A stretch of DNA of 56,596 nt from an uncultured Parabacteroides sp. (lineage in GTDB: Bacteria > Bacteroidota > Bacteroidia > Bacteroidales > Tannerellaceae): positions 1 through 56,596 of the forward strand of contig CASEMX010000015.1 in assembly GCA_949289155.1 (NCBI GenBank), read 5' to 3'. The notes under the pieces were generated by a model that searched no databases, was not told the DNA's origin, and saw nothing but the letters and a program-made list of their open reading frames with translations. The translations under genes and the position numbers were made by a program. This document shows positions 1-8,902 of the stretch, piece by piece (the first letter of the stretch is position 1; each line of letters opens with the position of its first letter).

Positions 1-135
1 TCGGAGGAAAATGGTAAAAAACAGAGTAAAAACGGAGTAGAAGACCCCTCGACTGCGCTCCGGGTGACGAAATGATAGCCTGATTCCGATTTGACACACT
101 CCCCTTTATATAATAATGTATAGAAAGTAAGAAAA

Positions 136-609
136 ATGAAAACGGTAGTTTACACAGAGAAAGAACAGATGGAAGAAATCCTGCGCGCATGCCAGGTTTG
201 CTTCGTTGGGATGGCGGATACGGACGGCGTGCCGTATGTGCTTCCCATGAATTTCGGGTATGAAAAGGGCGTCCTTTACCTGCATTCGGCGCAGGAGGGG
301 CGGAGCATCGAGACGCTCGGTAGGAATCCGCGCGTGTGCATTGCGTTTTGCCCATCGGCCGAATTGGTAGCCCAGCACGACGAGGTGGCTTGCAGCTACC
401 GGATGCGTTCGGAGAGCCTCCTTTGTTGGGGCAAGGTGGAATTCGTGGAAGACTTCGATAAAAAGGTCGAAGCACTGGACATCCTGATGCGCCAGTACAG
501 CGGAAGGGCGTTCACTTACGGGGCTCCGGCGGTGCGGAACGTGAAGGTTTGGCGGGTAGAAATCGAGGAAATGAGCGGCAAAGCCTTTGGCGTTCCGTAC
601 AAGAAATGA
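136..609 (+). CDS. NimA-like pyridoxamine 5'-phosphate oxidase-family protein
   Basis: 157 aa, the usual length of small split-barrel flavoproteins of the PPOX/NimA group, which bind FMN and reduce small molecules; some members inactivate 5-nitroimidazoles. The N-terminal half reads like the family core: a strand with FVGMADTDGVPYVLPMNFGY, then LYLHSAQEGRSIETLGRNP where the flavin phosphate is usually bound. No signal peptide, so cytoplasmic. The ATG at 136 is preceded by an A-rich stretch and not by a clear Shine-Dalgarno, as is common in this phylum. It stands alone on the plus strand; the M48 peptidase follows after 107 bases. The substrate cannot be read from sequence. Family assignment is fairly secure; drug resistance would be speculation. 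Confidence 0.85.
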   Translation: MKTVVYTEKEQMEEILRACQVCFVGMADTDGVPYVLPMNFGYEKGVLYLHSAQEGRSIETLGRNPRVCIAFCPSAELVAQHDEVACSYRMRSESLLCWGKVEFVEDFDKKVEALDILMRQYSGRAFTYGAPAVRNVKVWRVEIEEMSGKAFGVPYKK

Positions 610-716
610 GCCGATAAGCTATTTTTCGTATATTAAAAACCGCTTGGCGCGCACCAAAAGCCGGATATTTCACTACTTTTGTTTCCAGAAAGTCACTATA
701 AAGGGAGGATAAAACC

Positions 717-2780
717 ATGGAAATAGAACAGAACATTCGGCGAGAGACGGTGCGCGTATTGCTTCGCATCACGCTCTTTTTAGTATTTTACATCGCGCTG
801 ATAGCCGTCGGAATCGGCATCTTCTGGGGCGCATACGAATTGACATCTTTCATTTTGCTTTCCGAGAGTATCGAATGGACGAAGCACATACGTGCAAACG
901 TGATGCTTGTCTTGGCATTGCTGGGTATTTGGGCGTTGGCATTCTCGCTGGGCTTCTATTTGGTAAAGCCGTTGTTCTCGTTTACCCGCTATAAACGTGA
1001 AGGAAGTCTGGAAATCACACGCGAAGAGGCGTCGGAATTGTTCGTCCTGATCGACGAATTGACCCAGCAAGTGGGATGCGAGAAGCCGAAGCACGTGTAC
1101 CTGACTCCCGACGTAAACGCCGCTGTGTTCTTCGATACCAGCTTCTGGAGCATCTTCTTTCCCGTCCGCAAGAACTTGGAAATTGGTTTGGGGCTGTGTC
1201 CTTCCATGAGCCAGGAGGAATTGAGGGCGGTTTTGGCGCACGAGTTCGGGCATTTCTCCCAGAAGACGATGCGCGTCCGGGCCAGTGTGAACGTAGTCAA
1301 TACGGTATTGGGTAATTTGGTCAATACGGAAGATTTCTACGACCGGTGGCTTCATACGTGGTGCAATTCAAGGATTTATATCTTGGCGCTCTTTGGAAAA
1401 CTGACCCGCGCCTTGACCCAAGGCATCAAACGCTTGAACGTCTCCATGTACCGGTGGGTGCAAAAGGCGCACTTGGGGCTTTCCCGCCAGATGGAATACG
1501 ACGCGGATACGATTGCTTGCCGGGCGGTGGGGACGGAGAATATGGTATCGGCACTCTGCAAACTCCCTATACTCGTATCAAGACAAGCGCTTTACGAACG
1601 GTTCGTAGTCAACTCGCAACGCGAAGGGAAATACATCGACGCGGATGCTTATTGGCAAGGATACGCGGCCATTGAACCGGAATTGGAACGGGCAGGCGAC
1701 ATCCTGGCGCATATTTCCTATAAAGAGCGGATGACGAAGCCTGCCGAGAGTTGCAGCGAATGGCCTTCACGCCTCGAGATAAAAGACATTTGGCGTTCGC
1801 ATCCCTCGTTGGAAGAACGTATTGCCCATGCAAAGGAAGTGAGCGCCCCCAACGAATCGAACCGCCTATCCGACCCCGCTTGGACGTTGTTCCCCGAAAA
1901 GGCGTGCGAAGCCGTCGGGCATTATCGCATGGATTGCATTGCCCGTCTCAAAGAGGAGGAGAAGGAAAAGGTTGGCTTGGATGATTTCAAGGCGTGGGTC
2001 ACGTCGGAGGTGGACACCTATTTCTTGCCGCAAGCATTACGTCCTTTCTACTCGAACATTACCTTGCGCTTCCCGATTTCCAATGAACCCCAAGGCGATG
2101 CCGCTTATCCTTTTACGCCGGAGAACCGGAACGCGCTATTGGAATTTGAAACCGCTTGGCAAGACTGGCAGACCTTGCAACGGATTGCTACGGGCGATGC
2201 GGAAGTCAAAGAGTTCCGTTACGAGGGAAAACGGTATACGGACAAGCAAGTCCCGTTCGACGCGCATCGTTCTTATCTGGAGGCTTTGCTTGAAAAGGCA
2301 AAGGCTATCAACGAGGCCGTTTACCGCTACCTTTGGAACCATGCAGAGAACCCATCGGCTTTGAAGGGGGCATACGAATCCCTCTTTTATATACCAGACT
2401 TCCAAGCGGAATATGCTCCCTTGAGAGATGCATTCGACCAAGTAGCGGATGAATTGGACCGGCTGACCCAGGAAGAGGTAGAAAAGGATAAACAGCGATA
2501 CATCGACGAATTGCAAAGATGCGAATCGGCCTTGCGCCAATTGATTGGCCATTTGCGCCGGGACTTGCTGGAAAGCATCGTGCAAGAGGCATATCTGGAC
2601 CAACTGGCCGACTATGCCCGCGAGACGCACCTCTCCGTATTGGATATCAATTGGAAGGCCGCCAAAGAGATGTGGCACATTATCGAGGCCTTGGAGGATA
2701 TTCACAACCAGTTGGAAGCTACGGCAAACCAGCAAATCAGGGAGGAGCTGAAACGATGCTTCAGAAATGCGGGAAGCTGA
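717..2780 (+). CDS. Membrane-bound M48-family zinc metallopeptidase
   Basis: 687 aa. Two hydrophobic segments lie near the N-terminus (about residues 14-42 and 61-82), followed by an M48 domain with the zinc motif HEFGH at residues 175-179 and a downstream EYDAD motif that should supply the third zinc ligand. The family (Ste24/HtpX-like) degrades or processes membrane proteins. The C-terminal 300 residues or so are mostly helical and charged and are not part of the classic M48 core, so the protein is about twice the length of HtpX. A TACTTTTG box at 674-681 fits the Bacteroidota -7 element, and an AGGGAGG-like ribosome site precedes the ATG. A hairpin (GAAATG at 764-769 of the third kilobase, i.e. 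2764-2769, with CATTTC at 2793-2798) overlaps the stop and probably ends transcription. Confidence 0.88.
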   Translation: MEIEQNIRRETVRVLLRITLFLVFYIALIAVGIGIFWGAYELTSFILLSESIEWTKHIRANVMLVLALLGIWALAFSLGFYLVKPLFSFTRYKREGSLEITREEASELFVLIDELTQQVGCEKPKHVYLTPDVNAAVFFDTSFWSIFFPVRKNLEIGLGLCPSMSQEELRAVLAHEFGHFSQKTMRVRASVNVVNTVLGNLVNTEDFYDRWLHTWCNSRIYILALFGKLTRALTQGIKRLNVSMYRWVQKAHLGLSRQMEYDADTIACRAVGTENMVSALCKLPILVSRQALYERFVVNSQREGKYIDADAYWQGYAAIEPELERAGDILAHISYKERMTKPAESCSEWPSRLEIKDIWRSHPSLEERIAHAKEVSAPNESNRLSDPAWTLFPEKACEAVGHYRMDCIARLKEEEKEKVGLDDFKAWVTSEVDTYFLPQALRPFYSNITLRFPISNEPQGDAAYPFTPENRNALLEFETAWQDWQTLQRIATGDAEVKEFRYEGKRYTDKQVPFDAHRSYLEALLEKAKAINEAVYRYLWNHAENPSALKGAYESLFYIPDFQAEYAPLRDAFDQVADELDRLTQEEVEKDKQRYIDELQRCESALRQLIGHLRRDLLESIVQEAYLDQLADYARETHLSVLDINWKAAKEMWHIIEALEDIHNQLEATANQQIREELKRCFRNAGS

Positions 2781-2828
2781 AAGCGCCTCCCACATTTCCG
2801 GATTAGTATTTCTTGAACGTGCCCTATT

Positions 2829-4043
2829 TTAGAACATATAAAGCATTACCCACAGAACGCGATGGTTAGTAACGGTATGCGTATCCTCTATTCGGCCTCG
2901 TTTATCAGGTGTTCCGAACCATCCAGTCGAAGGAGAATATTCAACTCCGAATTTCCAGTGTGGCAAAGCATAGGATAATTGTACATTGGCAGTGACCATC
3001 TGTCCGACTTCCAAGCCGGTTCCATATTGATTGATAATATCTTTTCCTGTTCCCAGATTCTTTAGGTATCCTAAGAACAGTCCTTGTATCCATTTCTTCC
3101 CGTGTACGATATTTAACCATGTAGAAGAAATCCGGAATGGGGTATATTCTTGTTCTCCAGTGCGGTTATCGAAAGAAGTGACGCCGTAACCACCCAACAT
3201 GCAGGTGTGGGTCATATTTGAGCCTAAGGTACTTTTAGCAGAAAAGGTCCAGTCAGGTAATTTATATTGTGCGTGCGCTTCGAAACTAAGCGATGTGATG
3301 CGCTCATTTAACTTATAGACTTTATCATCTATCGTATTTTGGGTGCGTGGAGTAAGAGAAAGGAGTTGAGCTCCGGCTCCGACTTGAAAATCTCCGGACC
3401 GATAATCTACTCCGGCATGGAATTCCGGAACGCAACTATTCTTAATGTAGCTTTCACTTTTGCCATCTGGTCCTTGTGAAAGATATTGTAATTGCCAGAG
3501 AGCGGTTCCGGTGAATTGCCAATGCGGAGTAGTGTAACGATAACGGATTTGCGGTGCTCGGCTGAAGGCATTGAATGGCGCACCGGTACTTAGATTCAAC
3601 ATTTCCGGATGGATATCTCCGAAGAAAGGATGCCATGTTTGTCCGAATAGGATAGCAGAACGTTTCCAAGCTAAATTGATGTAGGCGTGACGGATTCGGA
3701 GGACAGCGAAAGATGTTCCTGTTCCGCGAAAGTCTGTCTCAATCTTGGCGGATGTTTTCACACTACCGATGTTAGGACCGGTCAAATCAACTCCTAAACG
3801 AGAGTAGAGTAAATAAAAACTGCTGTTAGATTTGGCGTTTAAGTCTTTCCCATCAGCATCATACTCGTGGTCCATAGGATATAAGTGGAATAATCCATCT
3901 ACGATTTCGCCATTGGCTCGTGAATTATAAAACAAATCGCCGCGCACTTGCCCATAGAATTTGTATGTGAAGTTTTTCTTCTGCGCGAATCCGGTAAAAG
4001 CCAGACAGGATAGAAGTCCGGCCAGCACTAATTTCTTTATCAT
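2829..4043 (-). CDS. Porin-like outer-membrane beta-barrel protein
   Basis: 404 aa with a clear signal peptide (MIKKLVLAGLLSCLAFTGFA, then Q). The mature part has alternating hydrophobic strands and many aromatic residues, and ends in an aromatic residue (VMLYMF), as outer-membrane barrels do. The early segment FYGQVRGDLFYNSR resembles the first strands of Bacteroidota porins. No plug domain or TonB box is seen, so a passive porin fits better than a TonB receptor. It is divergent from the secreted protein at 4143 with 99 bases between them, so they may share a control region. The transported substrate is unknown. Function is inferred from barrel-like composition, not from a specific motif. 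Confidence 0.65.
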   Translation of the reverse strand: MIKKLVLAGLLSCLAFTGFAQKKNFTYKFYGQVRGDLFYNSRANGEIVDGLFHLYPMDHEYDADGKDLNAKSNSSFYLLYSRLGVDLTGPNIGSVKTSAKIETDFRGTGTSFAVLRIRHAYINLAWKRSAILFGQTWHPFFGDIHPEMLNLSTGAPFNAFSRAPQIRYRYTTPHWQFTGTALWQLQYLSQGPDGKSESYIKNSCVPEFHAGVDYRSGDFQVGAGAQLLSLTPRTQNTIDDKVYKLNERITSLSFEAHAQYKLPDWTFSAKSTLGSNMTHTCMLGGYGVTSFDNRTGEQEYTPFRISSTWLNIVHGKKWIQGLFLGYLKNLGTGKDIINQYGTGLEVGQMVTANVQLSYALPHWKFGVEYSPSTGWFGTPDKRGRIEDTHTVTNHRVLWVMLYMF

Positions 4044-4142
4044 TTCCTGTATTACTTATTTCAGAGCGCAAAAGTACAAAAAGGTGAATGATTTTAGCCA
4101 ATAATTCCGTACCTTTATCCCCCAAGAAAATTAGAGTAAGGT

Positions 4143-5387
4143 ATGGAACGGTTTCGAATAACAGTTTTGTGTTTATTTCTCTTTGTTGCTTGGATGGCAA
4201 AGGCGGAGGAGAAAGATTATGATTTTGGTGCGCAAGGCATTCAACGAGAAGTATTGGAGAATTATTTAGACCGCTCAATGACATTGTCGAATGTATTGGT
4301 CCCGCGTGAAGGGGAAATACAATTGGCAGACGATATTCGGATGATAAAACACACGGGAGTCAAGTTTGTAGGGCGTGCTATTATGGTGTGGGAACATGAG
4401 AAAGCTTTGCTTGAGCCGATGTTCTGGTCGAAGGCAAAGGATATTATTGAGGAATTGCACGCGTACGATTCGGACATTGTCTTTCAAGGTTGCTTATTTG
4501 AGGCCATATCGGAAGATGTGAACTTGATAGAGATTCCGGAATGGGTATTTGAAGGTTATGGGCGGACACCTGAGAAGCGGCATTTCAATTATCAGGCGAT
4601 GCTAAACCAAGAGGGAAAATATGTGGATCATTGGCATAAAGGCGGAAGTGTCCCGGATATTAGTCGTGAAGAGACGCAACTATGGTTTTATTATTTGGCA
4701 TGTTCCTATATGAATATCGGTTGTGAGGCTTTCCATTTAGGGCAGATTGAATTAATAGGTATGAATGACCCTGAGCGCGAGCATTGGAGCCGATTGATTC
4801 AACATATCCGTGCTTATGCGCAAGAGCATGCTCGCAGGAATTGGGTGATTCTGGATGCACATACGCCGAAAGGGGGAATGGTAGTAAATGGGAAGAGCCT
4901 GTTGGACTTCAATTCATTCCCGATGCGTATTTGTGCTGTTCCGACATCTGATGCATGGCAAGAGGGAGAGGTCCAGCCAGCAGAGTTGCGCATGAACCAT
5001 TTGGATGCGCTCTTTGGAAGAAGTGAAGGTTGTGAGACTCCCTCCGGCTGGAGTTGTGAGAGTCTGCCTTATTTGGTTGAGATAGATAATTATGGGAAGG
5101 AAGAACCGGTGAATGTGGCTGACACGGCATCTTATTTCCCTTGGGGTTGGGATGAAATCAGTTGGTTTGCCAAGCAACCCGAGTCGTATCGGAACCAGTG
5201 GTTAGCGTATGCTTGGAAGTGGGTGAAGAAGAACGACCCGAATGGGCATGTAGAGATGCCCGGAATACGCGGGATATGCTGTCCGAACCAGACGAAGAAT
5301 ATCTATCGGGCAAACATGCGGAGCGAGGAATCTCCGTTTGGATATAATCAAGAAGAGACGATTCGGCGGATATGGTCGGCCGAGTAG
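4143..5387 (+). CDS. Secreted protein of unknown function, possibly TIM-barrel hydrolase-like
   Basis: 414 aa with an N-terminal signal sequence (hydrophobic VLCLFLFVAWMAKA). I do not recognise the family. The mature protein is rich in Trp, Tyr, Glu and Asp, with runs such as IVFQGCLFEAI, WFYYLACSYMNIGCEAFHLGQIELIG and NWVILDAHTPKGGMVVNG spaced like beta/alpha repeats, and conserved-looking acids at strand ends. This pattern is suggestive of a TIM-barrel glycosidase-like fold, but no known catalytic signature is seen. Several cysteines (for example GICCPN near the C-terminus) could form disulfides in the periplasm. It is divergent from the porin-like gene at 2829-4043. Confident as a real secreted protein; any enzymatic role is a guess. 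Confidence 0.7.
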   Translation: MERFRITVLCLFLFVAWMAKAEEKDYDFGAQGIQREVLENYLDRSMTLSNVLVPREGEIQLADDIRMIKHTGVKFVGRAIMVWEHEKALLEPMFWSKAKDIIEELHAYDSDIVFQGCLFEAISEDVNLIEIPEWVFEGYGRTPEKRHFNYQAMLNQEGKYVDHWHKGGSVPDISREETQLWFYYLACSYMNIGCEAFHLGQIELIGMNDPEREHWSRLIQHIRAYAQEHARRNWVILDAHTPKGGMVVNGKSLLDFNSFPMRICAVPTSDAWQEGEVQPAELRMNHLDALFGRSEGCETPSGWSCESLPYLVEIDNYGKEEPVNVADTASYFPWGWDEISWFAKQPESYRNQWLAYAWKWVKKNDPNGHVEMPGIRGICCPNQTKNIYRANMRSEESPFGYNQEETIRRIWSAE

Positions 5388-5426
5388 CTCTTCTTATTCC
5401 AGTTAGATTGAATAAATTAGTTACTT

Positions 5427-7586
5427 ATGAAGAAAAAGAAAGATATAAAGAATAAGGAGAAGAAGGGAAGAGGCAAGCGAATGAAGAAGGAGGCGATATT
5501 GCATAGTGTCGTCTCTTTGTTTGAGTCCTCTCCGACATTGTCCTTCAACTATAAGCAGGTCAGCAAGCAAATCGGCGTGGAGAACCAAGTCCAGAAGCTT
5601 CAGGTGGCGGCTATATTGGAGGACTTGGCATTGGGTGGCTACTTGAAAGAGATCGACCGTGGGCGATATCAGCTGAATCATAAAGGCACGGTGGCGGTGG
5701 GTACTTTCGTGCGGCGCAGCAATGGCAAGAACTCTTTCCTCCCGGAAGATGGCGGGACGCCGGTATTTATTGCCGAGCGTAATTCGGCTCATGCGATGGA
5801 TGGGGATAAGGTGAAGGTGCAGATATTCGCCCATCGTAAGAATGCGGAGCCGGAAGGTGAGGTCGTAGAGATATTGGAATCCAAGGAGCGTACCTTCGTG
5901 GGCAGGCTGCAGGTGGAAAAGGGTTTCGCCTTCTTGATTACGGAAGATAAGACCTTGGCGAACGATATCTTTATACCTAAGAACGCACTCAAAGGCGGGA
6001 AGAATGGCGACAAAGCCGTGGTCCGTATCGTGAAGTGGCCGGAAGATGCCAAGAATCCGCTGGGAGAGGTCATCGACATCTTAGGGCAGGCGGGCGACAA
6101 CAATACGGAGATGCACGCTATATTGGCGGAGTTCGGGTTGCCTTATCGTTATCCGGAGAATGTGGAGAAGGCGGCTGACCGTATCCCTGACACGATATCT
6201 GAAGAGGAGATTGCCCAACGGGAGGACTTCCGGCAGGTGCTGACCTTTACGATAGACCCGAAGGATGCCAAAGACTTTGATGATGCGCTCTCCGCCCGGC
6301 AGTTGGCGAATGGAAACTGGGAGGTCGGTGTGCATATCGCCGATGTGACGCACTATGTCAAGGCGGATAGCTTGATAGACCGGGAGGCGCAGTCGCGGGC
6401 TACTTCGGTTTACTTGGTCGATAGGACCATCCCGATGCTTCCTGAGCGTCTCTGCAACCAGATATGCTCTCTGCGGCCGGAGGAGGAGAAGCTCTGCTTT
6501 GCCGTTATCTTTGAGATGAATGCCAATGCCGACGTGGTGCAGTCGCGCATCTGCCGGACAGTCATTAAGAGTGACCGCCGATTTACTTATGAGGAGGCGC
6601 AGCAGGTTATCGAGACCGGCGAGGGGGATTGCAAGGAAGCTATCTTGGCATTGGACCGATTGGCAAAGAAGCTGCGCGAGCGGCGTTTCAAAGAGGGAGC
6701 TATCAATTTCGACCGCTATGAGGTGAAGTTCGAGATAGATGAGCAGGGCAAGCCGTTGAGTGTATATTTCAAGGTGTCGAAGGATGCCAATAAGCTCATC
6801 GAGGAGTTCATGCTGCTGGCTAACCGGACGGTTGCTGAGTTCGTAGGTTGTCCGCCCAAGGGGAAGACGAAGAAGACCTTCGTCTATCGTGTACATGAGC
6901 TGCCTGACCCTGATAAGATGGAGAACTTCGCCGCGTTTATCCGCCGCTTCGGGTATCGCTTCAAGACGGAGGGGAAGACGCGGGATATCTCTAAAGGCAT
7001 CAATACGTTGCTGGACCAAGTGCAGGGGAAGCCGGAGGAGAATCTTATCGAGACGGTCGCCATACGTGCCATGCAGAAGGCGAAATACTCGACCGAGAAC
7101 ATCGGGCATTACGGCTTGGCATTCGACTACTATACGCACTTTACCTCACCCATCCGCCGCTATCCCGACATGATGGTGCACCGCCTCTTGGAGCGGTACA
7201 TGGCAGGGGGCCGCAGCGTGACGAAGAAGAAGTATGAGGAACTGTGCGAACATTGCTCGTCGATGGAGCAGCTGGCTGCCAATGCCGAGCGCGCTTCGGT
7301 CAAGTATAAGCAGGTTGAGTTCATGAGCGACAAGGTAGGACAGGTCTTCGACGGGGTCATCTCCGGGGTGACCGAATGGGGGCTGTATGTCGAACTGAAC
7401 GAGAATAAGTGCGAGGGGATGGTTCCGCTCAGGGACTTGGACGACGACTATTATGAGCTCGACGACCAGAACTACTGCCTGATAGGACGTCGGAAGAAGC
7501 ATCGCTACAGCTTGGGTGACCCCATCACCATCCGGGTGGCTCAGGCGAACCTCTCTCGGAAACAACTCGATTTCCAACTCGCCTAA
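5427..7586 (+). CDS. rnr: Ribonuclease R, 3'-5' exoribonuclease
   Basis: 719 aa, normal for RNase R, which degrades structured RNA and helps clear rRNA and mRNA fragments. Order seen: a very basic N-terminal tail, a winged-helix region (about 20-75), cold-shock OB domains (about 80-230), the RNB catalytic domain with DPKDAKDFDD near residues 277-286 carrying the magnesium-binding aspartates, and an S1 domain from about 638 (VGQVFDGVISGVTEWGLYVE). A second in-frame ATG at 5481 would drop the first 18 lysine-rich residues; I keep the first because the basic tail is plausible for RNA binding. Forty bases separate it from the secreted protein upstream, so some read-through is possible. A palindromic array follows the stop codon. 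Confidence 0.95.
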   Translation: MKKKKDIKNKEKKGRGKRMKKEAILHSVVSLFESSPTLSFNYKQVSKQIGVENQVQKLQVAAILEDLALGGYLKEIDRGRYQLNHKGTVAVGTFVRRSNGKNSFLPEDGGTPVFIAERNSAHAMDGDKVKVQIFAHRKNAEPEGEVVEILESKERTFVGRLQVEKGFAFLITEDKTLANDIFIPKNALKGGKNGDKAVVRIVKWPEDAKNPLGEVIDILGQAGDNNTEMHAILAEFGLPYRYPENVEKAADRIPDTISEEEIAQREDFRQVLTFTIDPKDAKDFDDALSARQLANGNWEVGVHIADVTHYVKADSLIDREAQSRATSVYLVDRTIPMLPERLCNQICSLRPEEEKLCFAVIFEMNANADVVQSRICRTVIKSDRRFTYEEAQQVIETGEGDCKEAILALDRLAKKLRERRFKEGAINFDRYEVKFEIDEQGKPLSVYFKVSKDANKLIEEFMLLANRTVAEFVGCPPKGKTKKTFVYRVHELPDPDKMENFAAFIRRFGYRFKTEGKTRDISKGINTLLDQVQGKPEENLIETVAIRAMQKAKYSTENIGHYGLAFDYYTHFTSPIRRYPDMMVHRLLERYMAGGRSVTKKKYEELCEHCSSMEQLAANAERASVKYKQVEFMSDKVGQVFDGVISGVTEWGLYVELNENKCEGMVPLRDLDDDYYELDDQNYCLIGRRKKHRYSLGDPITIRVAQANLSRKQLDFQLA

Positions 7587-7677
7587 TCTTTCCATATCAT
7601 TATATTATAGCTGGTTATGTGTCTCGGCAGGGGAGATGATTCCCCTGGCCGGGGGCACTCCGATATCTACCCGAAAA

Positions 7678-7764
7678 GTTCACCATGGTGAGGTAGGTGA
7701 GTTCACCATGGTGAGGTGGGGGGAGTTCACCAAGGCGAGGTCGGGCAGTTCACCATGGTGAACT
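7678..7764. repeat. Array of four TTCACCATGGTGAA-type palindromes, 23-24 bp apart
   Basis: Four copies of CACCATGGTG flanked by TTC/GAA lie at centres 7685.5, 7708.5, 7732.5 and 7755.5. Copies 1, 2 and 4 keep the perfect CACCATGGTG core; copy 3 is degenerate (CACCAAGGCG). The last copy is the fullest palindrome (TTCACCATGGTGAA). Spacers are G-rich. The array fills the spacer between the converging ends of rnr and the chromate transporter gene. No terminator T-tract is present, so it is not an ordinary terminator. Confidence 0.9.
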
Positions 7765-7804
7765 TGAGGGGCACTCCATGGTCTGTTGCCGGCCTTTCTA
7801 TGGC

Positions 7805-8353
7805 TCAATAGATGAGCATCCCCGTCAGCCCGGCAAGCAGAATCATCAGTATGGGGTGTACCTTGAATTTCAGTGTAAGGATAAATGCCGCTCCGAAGAT
7901 GAGGAAGCTCTTATAGTCGATGAAGTTCTCGCTGTTCATCAACAGGAGGGCGGCAGCAGCTATCAGGCCTACCGTGACGGGCCGCAGACCGAGGAAGGCG
8001 GCGGCGACGTACTTGTTGTTGCGGAATCGGGCGTAGCTGTACGAGATGAGCAATACCAGCAGGAACGAGGGCAGGCAGACGGCAAAGGTGGTCAGGCAAG
8101 AGCCCAATATCGCCATCGCGGGTGAGTAGCCGGCATTATGGATAGCGGTGTAGCCGATATAGGTCGCGCTGTTGATGCCTATCGGACCGGGTGTCATCTG
8201 CGATATCGCCACGATGTCGGTGAACTCCTGCAGGGATATCCATCCGTATCTGTCCACTACATCGGCTTGTATGAGGGATAGCATCGCATACCCTCCGCCG
8301 AACCCCAAGATGCCTATCTTCAAGTAAACGTAAAATAACTGTAACCAAATCAT
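7805..8353 (-). CDS. chrA: Chromate transporter family protein, second half-size subunit
   Basis: 182 aa, one CHR domain. The start IWLQLFYVYLKIGILGFGGG and the motif QMTPGPIGINSATYIGY are typical of the family, and about six hydrophobic segments follow. Short CHR proteins normally act in pairs, and the partner lies three bases upstream at 8357-8887. Known members export chromate in exchange for sulfate, but many half-size pairs have no proven substrate, so chromate resistance is not certain. It is the last gene of the minus-strand run that begins with the acetyltransferase at 14110. Confidence 0.88.
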   Translation of the reverse strand: MIWLQLFYVYLKIGILGFGGGYAMLSLIQADVVDRYGWISLQEFTDIVAISQMTPGPIGINSATYIGYTAIHNAGYSPAMAILGSCLTTFAVCLPSFLLVLLISYSYARFRNNKYVAAAFLGLRPVTVGLIAAAALLLMNSENFIDYKSFLIFGAAFILTLKFKVHPILMILLAGLTGMLIY

Positions 8354-8356
8354 AGC

Positions 8357-8887
8357 CTACATCTTCTTATATTTCAATCCATATACTATGCCGCCGACGA
8401 TGGCAGCGAGGATAATCCATGCCGGAGAGACGCCGCCTATCCAGATGAGCAGTGCCGCAGCGACCGGAAGCAACAGCTGCACGTGCGAGAGTTTGATGGC
8501 GCGTGCCGTAGTCAGGCAGGGGACGACAATCAGCGCCACCACTGCCGGACGCAACCCCTTGAACGCCTTCTCTACCCAGACGTTGTCTCGCACATGGGTA
8601 AAGAACAAAGCGATGGCAAGGATGATGAGGAAGGAAGGGAGTATCGTCCCCAAGGCGCAGCAAACAGCGCCCCACGTCTTGCGGAGCTTGTAGCCGACGA
8701 ATATCGAGATATTGACGGCAAAGATGCCGGGCAGTGACTGGGTGACGGCGAACAGGTCGATAAAGTCCTCCTTGCTGAGCCAGCCCTTATCGACGACCTC
8801 CCGCTCGATAAGGGGCAGCATCGCATAGCCTCCTCCGATAGTGAAGGTCCCAATCTTGACGAATGTCATGAACAGTGTCCAATACAC
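8357..8887 (-). CDS. chrA: Chromate transporter family protein, first half-size subunit
   Basis: 176 aa, one CHR domain beginning TLFMTFVKIGTFTIGGGYAM and carrying FAVTQSLPGIFAVNISIFVG, the equivalent of the PGP motif in its partner. About six membrane segments. It lies 15 bases after the S41 protease stop and 3 bases before its partner, so the two are surely co-transcribed. The pairing of two non-identical short CHR proteins is known in many bacteria and is thought to give antiparallel halves of one transporter. The substrate is inferred from family only. Confidence 0.88.
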   Translation of the reverse strand: MYWTLFMTFVKIGTFTIGGGYAMLPLIEREVVDKGWLSKEDFIDLFAVTQSLPGIFAVNISIFVGYKLRKTWGAVCCALGTILPSFLIILAIALFFTHVRDNVWVEKAFKGLRPAVVALIVVPCLTTARAIKLSHVQLLLPVAAALLIWIGGVSPAWIILAAIVGGIVYGLKYKKM

Positions 8888-8902
8888 GGCTTCGGATAGG
8901 TA

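Noticed and set aside
91-124. E. coli-like TTGACA and TATAAT boxes before the first gene
   Set aside because: The spacer is 12 or 22 bases instead of 17, and the phylum uses a different promoter; probably chance.
1-135. GACTGCGCTCCGGGTGACGA segment as a mobile-element end
   Set aside because: Only one copy and no partner repeat are in the window, so nothing can be shown.
6081-7139. 352-aa minus-strand frame inside rnr
   Set aside because: Antisense to the RNB catalytic domain; no recognisable motif.
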